From contig JAQWJE010000033.1 of NCBI GenBank assembly GCA_029248525.1, forward strand, positions 1 to 64,000: a DNA stretch of 64,000 bases, read 5' to 3'. The notes under the pieces were generated by a model. The model was not told the origin of the DNA. It made no database searches and was given only the letters and a program-made list of their open reading frames with translations. Shown here piece by piece: positions 27,739-36,163 of the stretch; the first letter of the stretch is position 1; each line of letters begins with the position of its first letter. The stretch comes from Candidatus Binatia bacterium. Lineage in GTDB: Bacteria; Desulfobacterota; Binatia; UBA12015. A program made the translations under genes and the position numbers.

Positions 27739-28152
27739 ATGGCAAACAAAAGACCTTTATTTTTGACAATCATGTCGATTCTTTTCGTCGCGCTCGCCAT
27801 CTCGAACGCCACGAAGGTCCTCCAAATTGCCCAGGGAAATCCGATCAGCGGCTTTGTCTTTTTCGGCAATCGTTTCCACGATTCCGCCACAAATCTTTTG
27901 CTCGGCCTGCCTTTTGCCGCGCTATTGCTGACCTACGCTTTTGGTCTCTGGAAAATGAAAAAGTGGGTGGCCTGGATTGCCGTACCCTATGCCTTCTACG
28001 TGCCGACGAACCTGACCCTTTTCTGGTTTTTCCAACCGGCCGACAACCTTCCCTCCATTGCCTTCATCGTGGGCTATCTGACCCTCGCCCTCGGAGGCTC
28101 CGTGGGCACCGGCCTTTTTGTCATGCGCTATTTTGACCGACTCGAGGACTGA
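27739..28152 (+). CDS. Small four-helix membrane protein, unknown
   Basis: 137 residues, mostly hydrophobic, with four predicted helices (about 8-27, 48-70, 78-98, 106-127). The second loop is basic (KMKKW), placing it in the cytoplasm. AGGGAAGC precedes the ATG. I do not recognise the family. It is 78 nt after the BaiN-type gene and 13 nt from the convergent GH84 gene, so it may be the end of a two-gene transcript. The ARG/DRLED C-terminus has no motif. Confidence 0.65.
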   Translation: MANKRPLFLTIMSILFVALAISNATKVLQIAQGNPISGFVFFGNRFHDSATNLLLGLPFAALLLTYAFGLWKMKKWVAWIAVPYAFYVPTNLTLFWFFQPADNLPSIAFIVGYLTLALGGSVGTGLFVMRYFDRLED

Positions 28153-28169
28153 GCACGCGCTCGTCTCAG
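28149..28169. terminator. Candidate bidirectional hairpin between convergent genes
   Basis: The arms CTGAG(C)ACG and CGTCTCAG pair over 8 bp with one bulged C around the loop CGCT. The hairpin spans the stop codons of the small membrane protein (plus) and the GH84 gene (minus). There is no strong U-run on either side, so intrinsic termination is uncertain. Confidence 0.3.
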
Positions 28170-29242
28170 CTATCGGTCAGGATATCCGCGCTGACCACCG
28201 AGCGCCCTTGCAACCAATGCACCACCTCCGCAGCTCCGGGGTGATCGATCGCGGTATATTCATCGACGAGGCGCATTGTGTCCGCTGGCGAGATCCCGTC
28301 CAACCCCTCTGTACCGAATTGGCACCAATCGCGAACCAGTAACTCTGCCAGGGTCGCGGGGAAAACCCGGTGGAGAGCGTCTGCCGTTGCCTCGCTGCGG
28401 TCGGCGACCTCGGCACGGCTCTGCAAGGAGTCGCTGACCGCATCCAGCGCGACTCGACTCAGATAGGGCTGGTTCATCGGGTTGATGAAGATCCCCGCGG
28501 CCGATTCCCGGAGAGCGATGGGCCGATCGGGCGCACCCAGATGCAGGCGCCTGCACATTCGCGGGCCATCATTGACCGGATAATTATCCCAGAGCAACGG
28601 ACGACGTCCGAGCCTCTCACGGACCGCGGCCAGATGCTCTTGCGGGTAAGCGGCGGAACAGATCTCCGGTCCAGTCCAGAATATATCGACACCCGGGTCC
28701 AGCGCCGCTCCCAAATCCTCAAGGTACGTGGGCGGCCGTTCCCCGAAAACCTTGTCGAGAACCGCGGCATCGGAATAGTAGGTGGGACATATCTGCAACT
28801 GGTCACAGACCCCGCAATCCGCCACAAAGGAGAGGATCTCTCCCTGTGTCCTTGCAAGGTTCGGAAAGCTTCCGGGCATATCGTCGAAGAGAATCGCGAG
28901 TTGGTCGAGTTTCAATGTGGCCAGCGATCGCAGCCTCATGCGCAAATCCGCGCGCCCCTGCCGGTCCCATGTCTCGTGCAGCCCCAGAGGGCTGATACCG
29001 ACCCCGAACTGGATCCCCTCGGCCTGACAGGCTGCGGTAAAATCGGCGAGCCGTTGTTCCGACGACGACGAGGGCTCGCTCCGCCAGTCACGCCGGAGCG
29101 AGCGATCGGCTTTCGGCGCATAAAGGTAGTGGGAGAAGCCGCGCTCGACCAGAAAATCGAGCGAAGCACGACGCTCTTGCCAGCCCCATGGCTCTCCGTA
29201 AAAACCTTCGACGACTCCCAGCACGAACCCGCCTTGTCCCAT
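28166..29242 (-). CDS. GH84-type beta-N-acetylglucosaminidase (O-GlcNAcase-like)
   Basis: 358 residues, essentially the catalytic TIM barrel of family GH84 without the flanking domains of larger members. It starts with GVVEGFYGEPW, then YLYAPKADR (usual KDD/KND position reads KAD), and the catalytic pair Asp120-Asp121 in ILFDDMPG, which performs substrate-assisted hydrolysis of N-acetylglucosaminides. WTGPEICS and the DNYPVND sugar-binding segment follow. There is no signal peptide, so it is cytoplasmic or exported by other means. The change from Asp to Ala in the APK-A-D motif (Ala45) affects a residue next to the sugar-contacting Lys. It lies downstream of an OPA-type transporter on the same strand. 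Confidence 0.87.
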   Translation of the reverse strand: MGQGGFVLGVVEGFYGEPWGWQERRASLDFLVERGFSHYLYAPKADRSLRRDWRSEPSSSSEQRLADFTAACQAEGIQFGVGISPLGLHETWDRQGRADLRMRLRSLATLKLDQLAILFDDMPGSFPNLARTQGEILSFVADCGVCDQLQICPTYYSDAAVLDKVFGERPPTYLEDLGAALDPGVDIFWTGPEICSAAYPQEHLAAVRERLGRRPLLWDNYPVNDGPRMCRRLHLGAPDRPIALRESAAGIFINPMNQPYLSRVALDAVSDSLQSRAEVADRSEATADALHRVFPATLAELLVRDWCQFGTEGLDGISPADTMRLVDEYTAIDHPGAAEVVHWLQGRSVVSADILTDS

Positions 29243-29441
29243 GTGTCTGTCTCCGGCTCAAATGCCCGCACCCCGAGGCGGAGGAAGACCGGGGGGGCGA
29301 TGGCGGCAAACGATGATCCATCGAGTTGCCCCCTGTTCGCGAGCCGGACCGAACCGGGCCGCCCCTCGGTCAGGCGTGCAAAGCCGCGTATGAGATCGCC
29401 GAAGTTGTCCACCAGATCAACGCCACAGACTCCCGTGGCGG

Positions 29442-30725
29442 TCAGGCCGTTTCTCGGGCGCCTCGCTCGTAATAGGACAGAAACAGCCCGGACACGGCAC
29501 AGCCAAGAGCGACCAGCGAGAGCGCGGCGAACGCGTGGCCCCATCCGCCCCCGGTCGCCAAATCCGCAATTCCTCGACCCGCCAGAATTCCCCCCAGATA
29601 GCCGAACCCATCAATCAGGCCGCTAGCGGTGCCACTGCCCACTTTTCCGCCCAGATCGATCGCGGTTGCCCCCGCAAGATAAGCGTATGCGGCCAATGTG
29701 GTCATCGCGACCAAAGCGACGAGCAATATTGCCGTTCCCGGATCGGGACGATCGCTCACGGAGGAAAGCCCGTAGAGGGCGCCGGCTGACCCGATGCAAG
29801 CCAGAATAATGACTACCGATCGCCCCCATCGCCCAACACGGTCGCCCAACACGCCGGCGGCCAGAACACTCAGCCCACCAAAAAAGGGAAAAATCGCGCT
29901 CCAGCGGGCTGCTGCTCCCACTTCCATCCCCGCCGCCTGCACGAAATAGAGCGGGGTCCAGATATTAAAGGTCTCACGGAGCAATGTCAGGCCAAAAGAA
30001 AGGATGCATACGATCCGAAAAGAGGGGGATGCCATCAAACCGCGGAGGATCTCGCCTGGACCGATCGCTGCAGGTGCCGCTGCGAATATATTTTCCGGGT
30101 GCGGTGGCGGTTCCGGAAGATTGCGTTCCTCTGGCGCTCCATGCAGCTCCCGAGCGATCCAGAGGCAGAGAAAAAGAAGCAGCGCTGCCGAGATCACAAA
30201 CACCAGTCGCCAACCGGCGCCGAACGCCAGCAAATATCCGAGGCCAACGCGAATCAGGGCATCACCAAAGAGAAAACTCTGGCTGACGATCGCCATCGCG
30301 CTCGCATAGCTTGCCGCGGGCAACCAACGTGAGCAAATCTGGACCATGCCGACCCATCCCCCCGACTGCACGAGTCGATTGCCGATCCACGCAATCGAAA
30401 AAAGGGGCAACCCGCCGGCCAGAGCGAAAAGCACGGTGAAAAGAACCGATCCCGCCATCCCGCCCAAAAACCCGACTCGCCCTCCGAAACGATCGTTGAA
30501 GGGTCCGCTCAAAAATTTACCGCCGGCGTACGCAAGGACGCCGGCCGAGGCGACTCCACCGAGAGCAATGCTCGCTTCGTCCGCCGACAGTCCGGTCCCC
30601 TCCAGGTAGTCGATCAGGAGCGGCAATGTGACGGAAAAGTTCGACCGGCAGAGGTAGTAACCGGCATACCCCAGAGTCAAAAGAGCGATGAGGCGTCGGC
30701 GCGCCTTTTTTTCCGGAATTTCCAT
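29442..30725 (-). CDS. MFS transporter, organophosphate:phosphate antiporter-like
   Basis: The ATG at 30725 with AGGA upstream gives 427 residues; GTG 30740 is an alternative. Twelve membrane helices are predicted. LTLGYAGYYLCRSNFSV in helix 1 and the GGKFLSGPFNDRFGGR loop after helix 2 are typical of the GlpT/UhpT/PgtP (OPA) family, which exchanges sugar phosphates, glycerol-3-phosphate or phosphoenolpyruvate for phosphate. The essential helix-1/helix-7 arginines have plausible counterparts (CRSNF and LRETFNIWTP). The GH84 gene starts 199 nt downstream, suggesting amino-sugar or sugar-phosphate uptake coupled to glycan breakdown. Confidence 0.85.
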   Translation of the reverse strand: MEIPEKKARRRLIALLTLGYAGYYLCRSNFSVTLPLLIDYLEGTGLSADEASIALGGVASAGVLAYAGGKFLSGPFNDRFGGRVGFLGGMAGSVLFTVLFALAGGLPLFSIAWIGNRLVQSGGWVGMVQICSRWLPAASYASAMAIVSQSFLFGDALIRVGLGYLLAFGAGWRLVFVISAALLLFLCLWIARELHGAPEERNLPEPPPHPENIFAAAPAAIGPGEILRGLMASPSFRIVCILSFGLTLLRETFNIWTPLYFVQAAGMEVGAAARWSAIFPFFGGLSVLAAGVLGDRVGRWGRSVVIILACIGSAGALYGLSSVSDRPDPGTAILLVALVAMTTLAAYAYLAGATAIDLGGKVGSGTASGLIDGFGYLGGILAGRGIADLATGGGWGHAFAALSLVALGCAVSGLFLSYYERGARETA

Positions 30726-30781
30726 GAAAAGTCCTGCCACCTTCGATTCCCGACTTTCCGATCAGATTCAAACCCCTCGGA

Positions 30782-30815
30782 GGTCGTCCCTGCGGGCACC
30801 CGCGAGGCCACGACC
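30782..30815. promoter_or_regulatory. Structured element in a divergent intergenic region
   Basis: The arms GGTCGT and ACGACC (6 bp) enclose a 1x2 internal loop, then CCT/AGG and, after a bulged G, GCGG/CCGC around the loop GCAC. That is about 13 bp in 34 nt. It lies between the transporter (minus) and SDR (plus) genes and is followed on the plus strand by five A residues. It could be an operator, an untranslated-leader structure or a chance palindrome. Confidence 0.35.
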
Positions 30816-30929
30816 AAAAAGCCGAGCACACAGATAGCGTTCCGACGTCCAATCCCCTAAACCTTCCCCGGAAAGCATTCCGTGACGGCCCGGGCGGGGC
30901 CACTGCCAAAAGCGAAGAAAGGTCAGACC

Positions 30930-31652
30930 ATGGGAAAACTCGACGGAAAGATAGCCATCATCACCGGTGGCGGTACTGGAATCGGCAAGGCGATCGCGAA
31001 AGAGTTTGCCGATGCGGGAGCCCGCGTTGTTCTGGCGGCACGCGACCTCGACCGTCTCGAAGCTGCCGCGCACGAGATCGGCAGTGCGGCTTCAGCCGTT
31101 CGCTGTGATGTCTCCGATGAGACACAAGTCGAGGCCCTATTCGCTCGGGTCGATGAAGAGCAAGGCCCTGTCGATATCATGGTCAACAACGCAGGACTTG
31201 CCTCGCCGGCACTGACCCACGAACTGGAACTCGAGCGCTGGCAGCAAGTGATTTCGGTCAATCTCACGGGAGCTTTTTTAGGGTCCAAACACGCGCTGAA
31301 GCGGATGATACCTCGCAAAAGCGGCCGAATCCTGAACATTGGCAGCATCAGCGGACAGATGTCCCGGCCCCACTCCGCCGCCTACACCTCGAGTAAATTC
31401 GGGCTGGACGGACTGACGCGTTCGATGGCCCTCGATGGCCGCGAGCACGGCATCGCCGTCAGCGTCCTCCATCCGGGAAATGTCGACACGGACATCTGGA
31501 AAGGCATGCGGGAGATGGCCGAGCTGGAAGGCATGGTTCCCCTCGCCGATGTGGCCCATGCCGCCCTGGCAATCGTCAGCATGGAAGACGGCGTCAATAT
31601 GCTCAGCTCGGTCATTTTACCGGTGACCCAGCCCTATATCGGGCGCGGCTGA
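30930..31652 (+). CDS. Short-chain dehydrogenase/reductase
   Basis: The ATG at 30930 follows GAAAGG and gives 240 residues; the in-frame upstream start adds an unsupported basic leader. Classical SDR layout: TGGGTGIGKAIA at about 12-23, VRCDVSDE acidic stretch, VNNAGLASP, the catalytic Ser of NIGSISGQ, and YTSSKFGL with Tyr and Lys. It uses NAD(P) to oxidise or reduce an alcohol/ketone; the substrate is unknown. A P450 gene begins about 40 nt downstream on the same strand, so the two probably act on the same compound or share an operon. Confidence 0.9.
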   Translation: MGKLDGKIAIITGGGTGIGKAIAKEFADAGARVVLAARDLDRLEAAAHEIGSAASAVRCDVSDETQVEALFARVDEEQGPVDIMVNNAGLASPALTHELELERWQQVISVNLTGAFLGSKHALKRMIPRKSGRILNIGSISGQMSRPHSAAYTSSKFGLDGLTRSMALDGREHGIAVSVLHPGNVDTDIWKGMREMAELEGMVPLADVAHAALAIVSMEDGVNMLSSVILPVTQPYIGRG

Positions 31653-31695
31653 CACACTCGGTTTCGGTTGGCAGCTTGCCCTTCCGGTGCCGCTG

Positions 31696-32961
31696 ATGCC
31701 TACTGCGGGCATGGGTGCGAGAGCGTCAATCAAAGGGCCTTATCAGGGTAAATTTACTCCGAGCCTGCCACTCAATCTGGGCAGCGACTCGTTCATCAAC
31801 AACAAATACGAACATTACGCCTGGATGCGGGAAGAGGCGCCGGTCTGCCCGGGAAAAATCAGCCTCTTTCGACTCAAACTCCTCAGCCGTTACGAGGATT
31901 GTGCCCAACTGGCCAAGGACGAACGCTTTCGAAGGAATCGAACTCGGGCCGTGGGCGGATCGCGCTTTCCCATTCCCTTGCCCAAATCCGTTCAAGCGGT
32001 CGCCGACAGCATGATCGTCGAGGACGACCCCGAACATCGACGACTGCGCGGCCTGGTCAATCAGGCCTTCAAGCCCGCGGCGGTCAAGCGACTGGGCGAT
32101 CAAATCGAAGAACTGGCCGACCAGCTTCTCGACCGACTCCATGGGCAGCAGACGATCGAACTGCTTCGCGACTACGCTCTTCCGATCCCCGTCACCATGA
32201 TTCAGCGATTGATGGGCGTGCCCGAGCAGGAGATGCCCCAGTTCCGAAAGGTTCTGGGCCACCTCTCGGACGGACTCACCGGATTTCAGGTCATTCGCAC
32301 CTTCTTGTGGGACTTGCCGCGCAGCTTGAAATTCATGCGCGCGATGGTCGACAGGAAGCGCCATCATCCTGAGGACGATATCCTCACAGCACTCATCCAT
32401 GCTGAAGAAGAAGGCGATACTCTTTCCGAAGATGAGCTTTTGAGTATGTGCTTCCTTCTCATTATCGCCGGCTACGAAACAACCTCCCACCTGATCACCA
32501 ACGCCGTCCTGACCATGCTGCAACACCCCGACCAACTCGAACGTCTCCGCGAGGAACCAGGCCTGATCGGATCAGCCGTCGAGGAGGTGCAGCGATTCAA
32601 TGGACCTCTCCATGGGGCCAAACTTTCCTACGCCATCGAGGATATTGACTGGAACGGGGAGCTGATTCGTCGGGGAGAGCCCGTCATGCCGCTCTATGGT
32701 GCCGCAAACCATGACCCGACAGCTTTCGACAATCCCGAAACCTTCGATATCGCACGCGAGCCCAACCACCATTTCGGATTCGGCCATGGCGTGCACTTTT
32801 GCCTCGGTGCGCAACTCGCACGAATGGAAACAAAAGTGGCCCTGACGCGCCTCTTTGAGCGTTTTCCCGATCTACGGCTGGCGGTATCTCCGGAATCGCT
32901 GCAATTCGACAAACTGCCCGGCTGGCATCGTTATAAAGCGCTGCCGATTCGGCTGTTCTGA
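31696..32961 (+). CDS. Cytochrome P450 (first copy)
   Basis: About 421 residues from ATG 31696 (GTG 31687 and ATG 31711 are alternatives; none has a clear Shine-Dalgarno). P450 signatures: DDPEHRRLRGLVNQAF (helix C/D region), the I-helix AGYETTSH, VEEVQRFNGPLHG (ExxR-like K-helix region, where E-x-x-R reads EEVQR), and the heme loop FGFGHGVHFCLGA with the axial Cys. It should be a soluble bacterial monooxygenase needing ferredoxin and reductase, neither of which is adjacent. It resembles CYP families that hydroxylate terpenes, fatty acids or steroids. A second, only distantly similar P450 lies at 39.7 kb. Confidence 0.94.
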   Translation: MPTAGMGARASIKGPYQGKFTPSLPLNLGSDSFINNKYEHYAWMREEAPVCPGKISLFRLKLLSRYEDCAQLAKDERFRRNRTRAVGGSRFPIPLPKSVQAVADSMIVEDDPEHRRLRGLVNQAFKPAAVKRLGDQIEELADQLLDRLHGQQTIELLRDYALPIPVTMIQRLMGVPEQEMPQFRKVLGHLSDGLTGFQVIRTFLWDLPRSLKFMRAMVDRKRHHPEDDILTALIHAEEEGDTLSEDELLSMCFLLIIAGYETTSHLITNAVLTMLQHPDQLERLREEPGLIGSAVEEVQRFNGPLHGAKLSYAIEDIDWNGELIRRGEPVMPLYGAANHDPTAFDNPETFDIAREPNHHFGFGHGVHFCLGAQLARMETKVALTRLFERFPDLRLAVSPESLQFDKLPGWHRYKALPIRLF

Positions 32962-33034
32962 GGGAGCTTGCCGCGTCAAGTTGCCGCACACTTACAAAGT
33001 TGACTCCCTCCCGGCACCGAGGCATCGTCTCTGA

Positions 33035-34429
33035 ATGAGGTTTCAGGACACTCCCACCGCAAGCCTGATCGCAGAAACATGGATCCGTGCTGCACGACTC
33101 GTTTTCCTGCTACTCGTTGTCGCACTGCTCCTTCCAGTGGCGCGGGGCTTGGCGGATGCGGGAAACGAGTGTACCGGCGGGCGCTACATGGTTGGAGAAG
33201 CTTCCGGCGCAGCTTCACCGCTCGCCGACACGGTGATTGTGGTCGCAGGCGGGACCGTCTCGATGGAACCCTGCGGAGAACCGGATCGGACCCGCATCAA
33301 GCGCACTCGGCGCGGCATGGTGCTCAAAGCATCCTGGCGACAATGCAATCAGGACATCGGAAAGACCAAGTTACGCATGCGCACGGACGCCGACTGCCAA
33401 AAGGCTCGCGGCACGCTGGTCACACAAACCCCGAGGAGCCGTGTTCGCTTCGAGACCTCTCACCGGTGCGAGGTCGCAATTCTCTGCACCCCGCAAACAA
33501 TCCCCGTCGATACCAATGGGGATGGTTGCGAAAATTCTTGCCTTCCCTGCCCGGCGCTCCAATGCCAACCCGGGTATGGTCCTGTCGATACCGACGGGGA
33601 TGGCTGCCATGACGAGTGCGAAGTCACCGTGGATGTGGCTTGCGATGCCGATCGGGACTGCTCATCGGACAACCGCATGTACTGCGCGAAGCCGTCGGCC
33701 AGTTGCGGTTCCGCAGCGGAAGATGCGCCAGGTGTGTGCCGGATACCGCCGCAAAATTGCACTCTGGAATACGAACCCGTCTGCGGTTGCGATGGCACCA
33801 CATACAGCAATGCCTGCGTTGCCGCCGCAGCTGGCGTCAACGTCGCTTCGGAAGGAGCTTGCGAGAGGACTTGCGGAAGCCTTCCGCTCCCCGGTGTCCC
33901 GTCGGGTTGCGAAAACAACCAGATCTGCGATCTGCCGCCGAACACTTGCGACATCGCCGACCTCCCGGGGGTCTGCGTACAACAGCCCGACGCATGCGCC
34001 GAAATCTACCAACCGGTCTGTGGTTGCGATAACCAGACCTACGCCAATGACTGTGTTCGCCTGCAAGCAGGGGTCCCTCTGCAATTTGCCCGCGCCTGCG
34101 ACGAGCCATGCGCCACGGTGGATTGTCCGCCGGATAGTCGACCCCTCGACACCAACGGTGACGGGTGCGAGGACGCCTGCGAGGTGGCCTACGATATCCC
34201 GTGCACAACGAACTCGGATTGCTGGTGGCGAAGCACCTTATATTGCGCCACCGCCCCTGGCACCTGCGGCGAATCAGGTCCGGGGGTCTGCACCGCGGCC
34301 GCCGGGGCCTGCACCATGGAATACGATCCCGTCTGTGGTTGCGATGGCATGACTTACGGCAATGGCTGCAGCGCGGCCGCGGCCGGGATCAACATCGATA
34401 CGATCGGCGCTTGTGATAGCACCCGTTAG
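33035..34429 (+). CDS. Membrane-anchored/exported Kazal-repeat protein 1
   Basis: 464 residues. A hydrophobic signal or anchor lies at about 21-40. Residues 45-150 form an unrecognised domain with several Cys. Then come Cys-rich modules: [12 protein letters not shown] (158-169), module A1 (172-276: VDTDGDGC motif plus a Kazal domain ending GAC), module B (277-355: CGSLPLPG lead-in plus a Kazal domain), and module A2 (356-460). Each Kazal domain has the C-x-C-G/D-x-x-T-Y-x-N-x-C core. Kazal domains inhibit serine proteases, but the reactive-site residues here are not canonical enough to name a target. The DxNGDGC motifs look like calcium loops. The next gene has the order B-A. Confidence 0.85.
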   Translation: MRFQDTPTASLIAETWIRAARLVFLLLVVALLLPVARGLADAGNECTGGRYMVGEASGAASPLADTVIVVAGGTVSMEPCGEPDRTRIKRTRRGMVLKASWRQCNQDIGKTKLRMRTDADCQKARGTLVTQTPRSRVRFETSHRCEVAILCTPQTIPVDTNGDGCENSCLPCPALQCQPGYGPVDTDGDGCHDECEVTVDVACDADRDCSSDNRMYCAKPSASCGSAAEDAPGVCRIPPQNCTLEYEPVCGCDGTTYSNACVAAAAGVNVASEGACERTCGSLPLPGVPSGCENNQICDLPPNTCDIADLPGVCVQQPDACAEIYQPVCGCDNQTYANDCVRLQAGVPLQFARACDEPCATVDCPPDSRPLDTNGDGCEDACEVAYDIPCTTNSDCWWRSTLYCATAPGTCGESGPGVCTAAAGACTMEYDPVCGCDGMTYGNGCSAAAAGINIDTIGACDSTR

Positions 34430-34486
34430 GTCCGAGCGTTCAATTCGAGCACGACAACATCGGCAATGAGACAGGGAGAGTTGAAA

Positions 34487-35152
34487 ATGCGCTTCGATCG
34501 CTTTCGGATGATTGGTTGTTTTATGGCATTCCTGCTCGTTTCCGCCTGCGGAGGTTCCAGCATGCCCAAGGACTCGTGCGACCCTGAGACAGGCAGCTGC
34601 GAGCAAGTTTGCGGAGGGTTGCCGCTACCCGAAATGAGCACCGCTTGCGATGCCGACCAGGTCTGTGAGCGGCCGGCAGACAGCTGCAGAATCGCTGACC
34701 TGCAGGGAGTCTGCGTCGCCAAACCCGAATTATGTCCCGAGATCTACCAGCCGGTTTGTGCCTGTAACGGCCAGACCTATGGCAACAACTGCCTGCGTCT
34801 GCAGGCAGGTGCCGCATTGGATTTCCCGGGCGCCTGCGACCAGCCCTGCCCGGTTCTCGATTGCCCGCCCGGTAGCCGCCCCGTCGACGCCAATGGCAAT
34901 GGCTGTGCCACAACCTGCGAGGAGGCCTACGATGTCCCCTGCAGCGTCGAGGAAGACTGCTGGTGGCAAGACAATCTCTACTGCAAGCGACCTGAGGGAA
35001 CCTGTGGGAGTGTCGACGGAATCTGCACGACAAAGGCCGAAGGTTGCACGAGCGACTACACCCCGGTTTGCGGCTGTGATGAGGCCACATACAGCAACAG
35101 CTGCGACGCGGCCATCGCGGGCGTCAGTGTGGCAGCTTCAGGCCCCTGTTAG
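34487..35152 (+). CDS. Kazal-repeat lipoprotein 2 (truncated paralogue of the previous gene)
   Basis: The ATG at 34487 follows AGGGAGAG and gives 221 residues. The signal ends at LVSAC (Cys21), so it is a lipoprotein. Module B (38-117, starting CGGLPLPEM, Kazal core CACNGQTYGNNC) and module A (118-221, DCPPGSRPVDANGNGC, then CWWQDNLYC and a Kazal core CGCDEATYSNSC) closely match modules B and A2 of the upstream protein. Its stop (TAG) falls exactly where module-linker GAG occurs in gene 1, and recognisable B-module codons continue beyond it, so the gene was probably longer. Spacing to gene 1 is 57 nt. Confidence 0.85.
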   Translation: MRFDRFRMIGCFMAFLLVSACGGSSMPKDSCDPETGSCEQVCGGLPLPEMSTACDADQVCERPADSCRIADLQGVCVAKPELCPEIYQPVCACNGQTYGNNCLRLQAGAALDFPGACDQPCPVLDCPPGSRPVDANGNGCATTCEEAYDVPCSVEEDCWWQDNLYCKRPEGTCGSVDGICTTKAEGCTSDYTPVCGCDEATYSNSCDAAIAGVSVAASGPC

Positions 35153-35226
35153 AAAACATAGGGTGGATACCCGGAACCGGGCTTGGAGGAACCTGCCGGC
35201 TGCGCGGCTGAACAGGTCTGCGATAT
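35153..35226 (+). pseudogene. Decayed remnant of a further Kazal B module
   Basis: In the same frame as lipoprotein 2 and past its stop, the codons read K-T-stop-GGYPEPG...AGCAAEQVCDI. They line up with [12 protein letters not shown]...[11 protein letters not shown] of gene 1: E is replaced by the stop (GAG to TAG), R/K and T match, a second Cys is now TAG, then GS/GG, P-P and G match, the C and Q-x-C-D positions agree, and one 6-nt insertion is needed. Similarity ends at about 35226, just before a hairpin and the convergent symporter gene. Confidence 0.75.
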
Positions 35227-35228
35227 CC

Positions 35229-35248
35229 GGGGCGAGTCATCTCGCCCC
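35229..35248. terminator. Candidate hairpin between Kazal and symporter genes
   Basis: A perfect 8-bp inverted repeat, GGGGCGAG and CTCGCCCC, around a TCAT loop. It sits between the end of the Kazal remnant (plus) and the stop of the symporter gene (minus, 35255). It is strong in G+C but no U-run follows on either strand; it may act as a transcription roadblock for convergent transcripts. Confidence 0.4.
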
Positions 35249-35254
35249 CAGCCG

Positions 35255-36124
35255 TCAAGAGGTTCCGGCAGAGGCCCCGAGCCACCGGAGGCGTGCCCGG
35301 AAACCCACCAACAGCAACAGGGCGGCCGGCATCATGACTCCAGAATAGACAAACAACGGGACGTTGGGATCGATTTGGGGGAAGGCAGACGCCAGAACAA
35401 CCATCCCGAGAAGCACGTTCTTGACGCAGAGCTCGATGGCGATCGTCACTGCATCCTCAAGCGTCTGGCCGAAGATCAGAGGCACGACAACGCCAACCAG
35501 GACGCCCAGCAGGACCAGGCACAAGACCGGCAGGAATGCCTGCTCGAGCAGAGCCAATGGCGCTTCTGGCTGATCCGCGGTGTCCCAGATCATCACGGCC
35601 AACAAGGCCAGTCCACTGAGGCCTGTAACCCTCCGTTCGTAGCGAGCCGCCTGAGGATACCCCTCGCGCACAAGCATCCCCAAGGCCACGGGCAATACCG
35701 TCAAAATGCCCAACTGCAGAGCGGTATCGAGAACCGGAACAATCACGGTTTCCGCCTCGGCACCCAGCAAGCCTTGCGTTCCCCGAATCCACAAGGGGAG
35801 TGTAAATAGTGCGGCAAACGTCGCTGTCGCTGTAAGCGTGATCGACAAGGCGGTATGCGCGCGGCCGAAATGCACCAGAAGATTGGAACCAGCGCCACCG
35901 GGAAGGGCCGCGCAAACAACCATTCCAAGACCGAGGAGAGGCGGAAGATCGAAGAACACGGCCAGGGCGCCGCCCACAAAGGGCATCAAGAATAATTGCA
36001 GGCAGAGTCCGGTCACGACTGGCGCTTTGACCGACAAAACCCGGCGAAAATCCTGAACGGTCAGAGCCAGCCCCATGCCGAACATCAGGCTGAACATCAG
36101 CGCCTGAGCGATCGAAGAATTCAT
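35255..36124 (-). CDS. Bile acid:sodium symporter (BASS) family transporter
   Basis: About 289 residues from ATG 36124 (GTG 36136, with AAGGAGGG just upstream, is an alternative). Nine to ten hydrophobic helices are predicted. The start SLMFGMGLALTVQDF and the CAALPGGAGSNLLVHFGRA segment are family signatures, and ELCVKNVLLGMVVLA is the second crossover-helix region. Members carry bile acids, pantoate, keto acids or other organic anions with Na+. The bacterial substrates are poorly known. It sits 39 nt downstream of the sulfotransferase gene on the same strand, inside the P450/SDR/sulfotransferase region, so uptake of a sterol-, bile-acid- or terpenoid-like anion is conceivable. Confidence 0.87.
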   Translation of the reverse strand: MNSSIAQALMFSLMFGMGLALTVQDFRRVLSVKAPVVTGLCLQLFLMPFVGGALAVFFDLPPLLGLGMVVCAALPGGAGSNLLVHFGRAHTALSITLTATATFAALFTLPLWIRGTQGLLGAEAETVIVPVLDTALQLGILTVLPVALGMLVREGYPQAARYERRVTGLSGLALLAVMIWDTADQPEAPLALLEQAFLPVLCLVLLGVLVGVVVPLIFGQTLEDAVTIAIELCVKNVLLGMVVLASAFPQIDPNVPLFVYSGVMMPAALLLLVGFRARLRWLGASAGTS

Positions 36125-36163
36125 CGGATCCTGCACCAGCCCTCCTTTTCCGCAGAGCGGCTT

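Noticed and set aside
29243-29441. Minus-strand open frame bridging the transporter stop and the GH84 start (within 28936-29544)
   Set aside because: The translation has some protein-like composition, but it extends in antiphase through both flanking genes, has no start with a ribosome binding site and matches no family I recognise. Kept as a possible but unsupported small gene.
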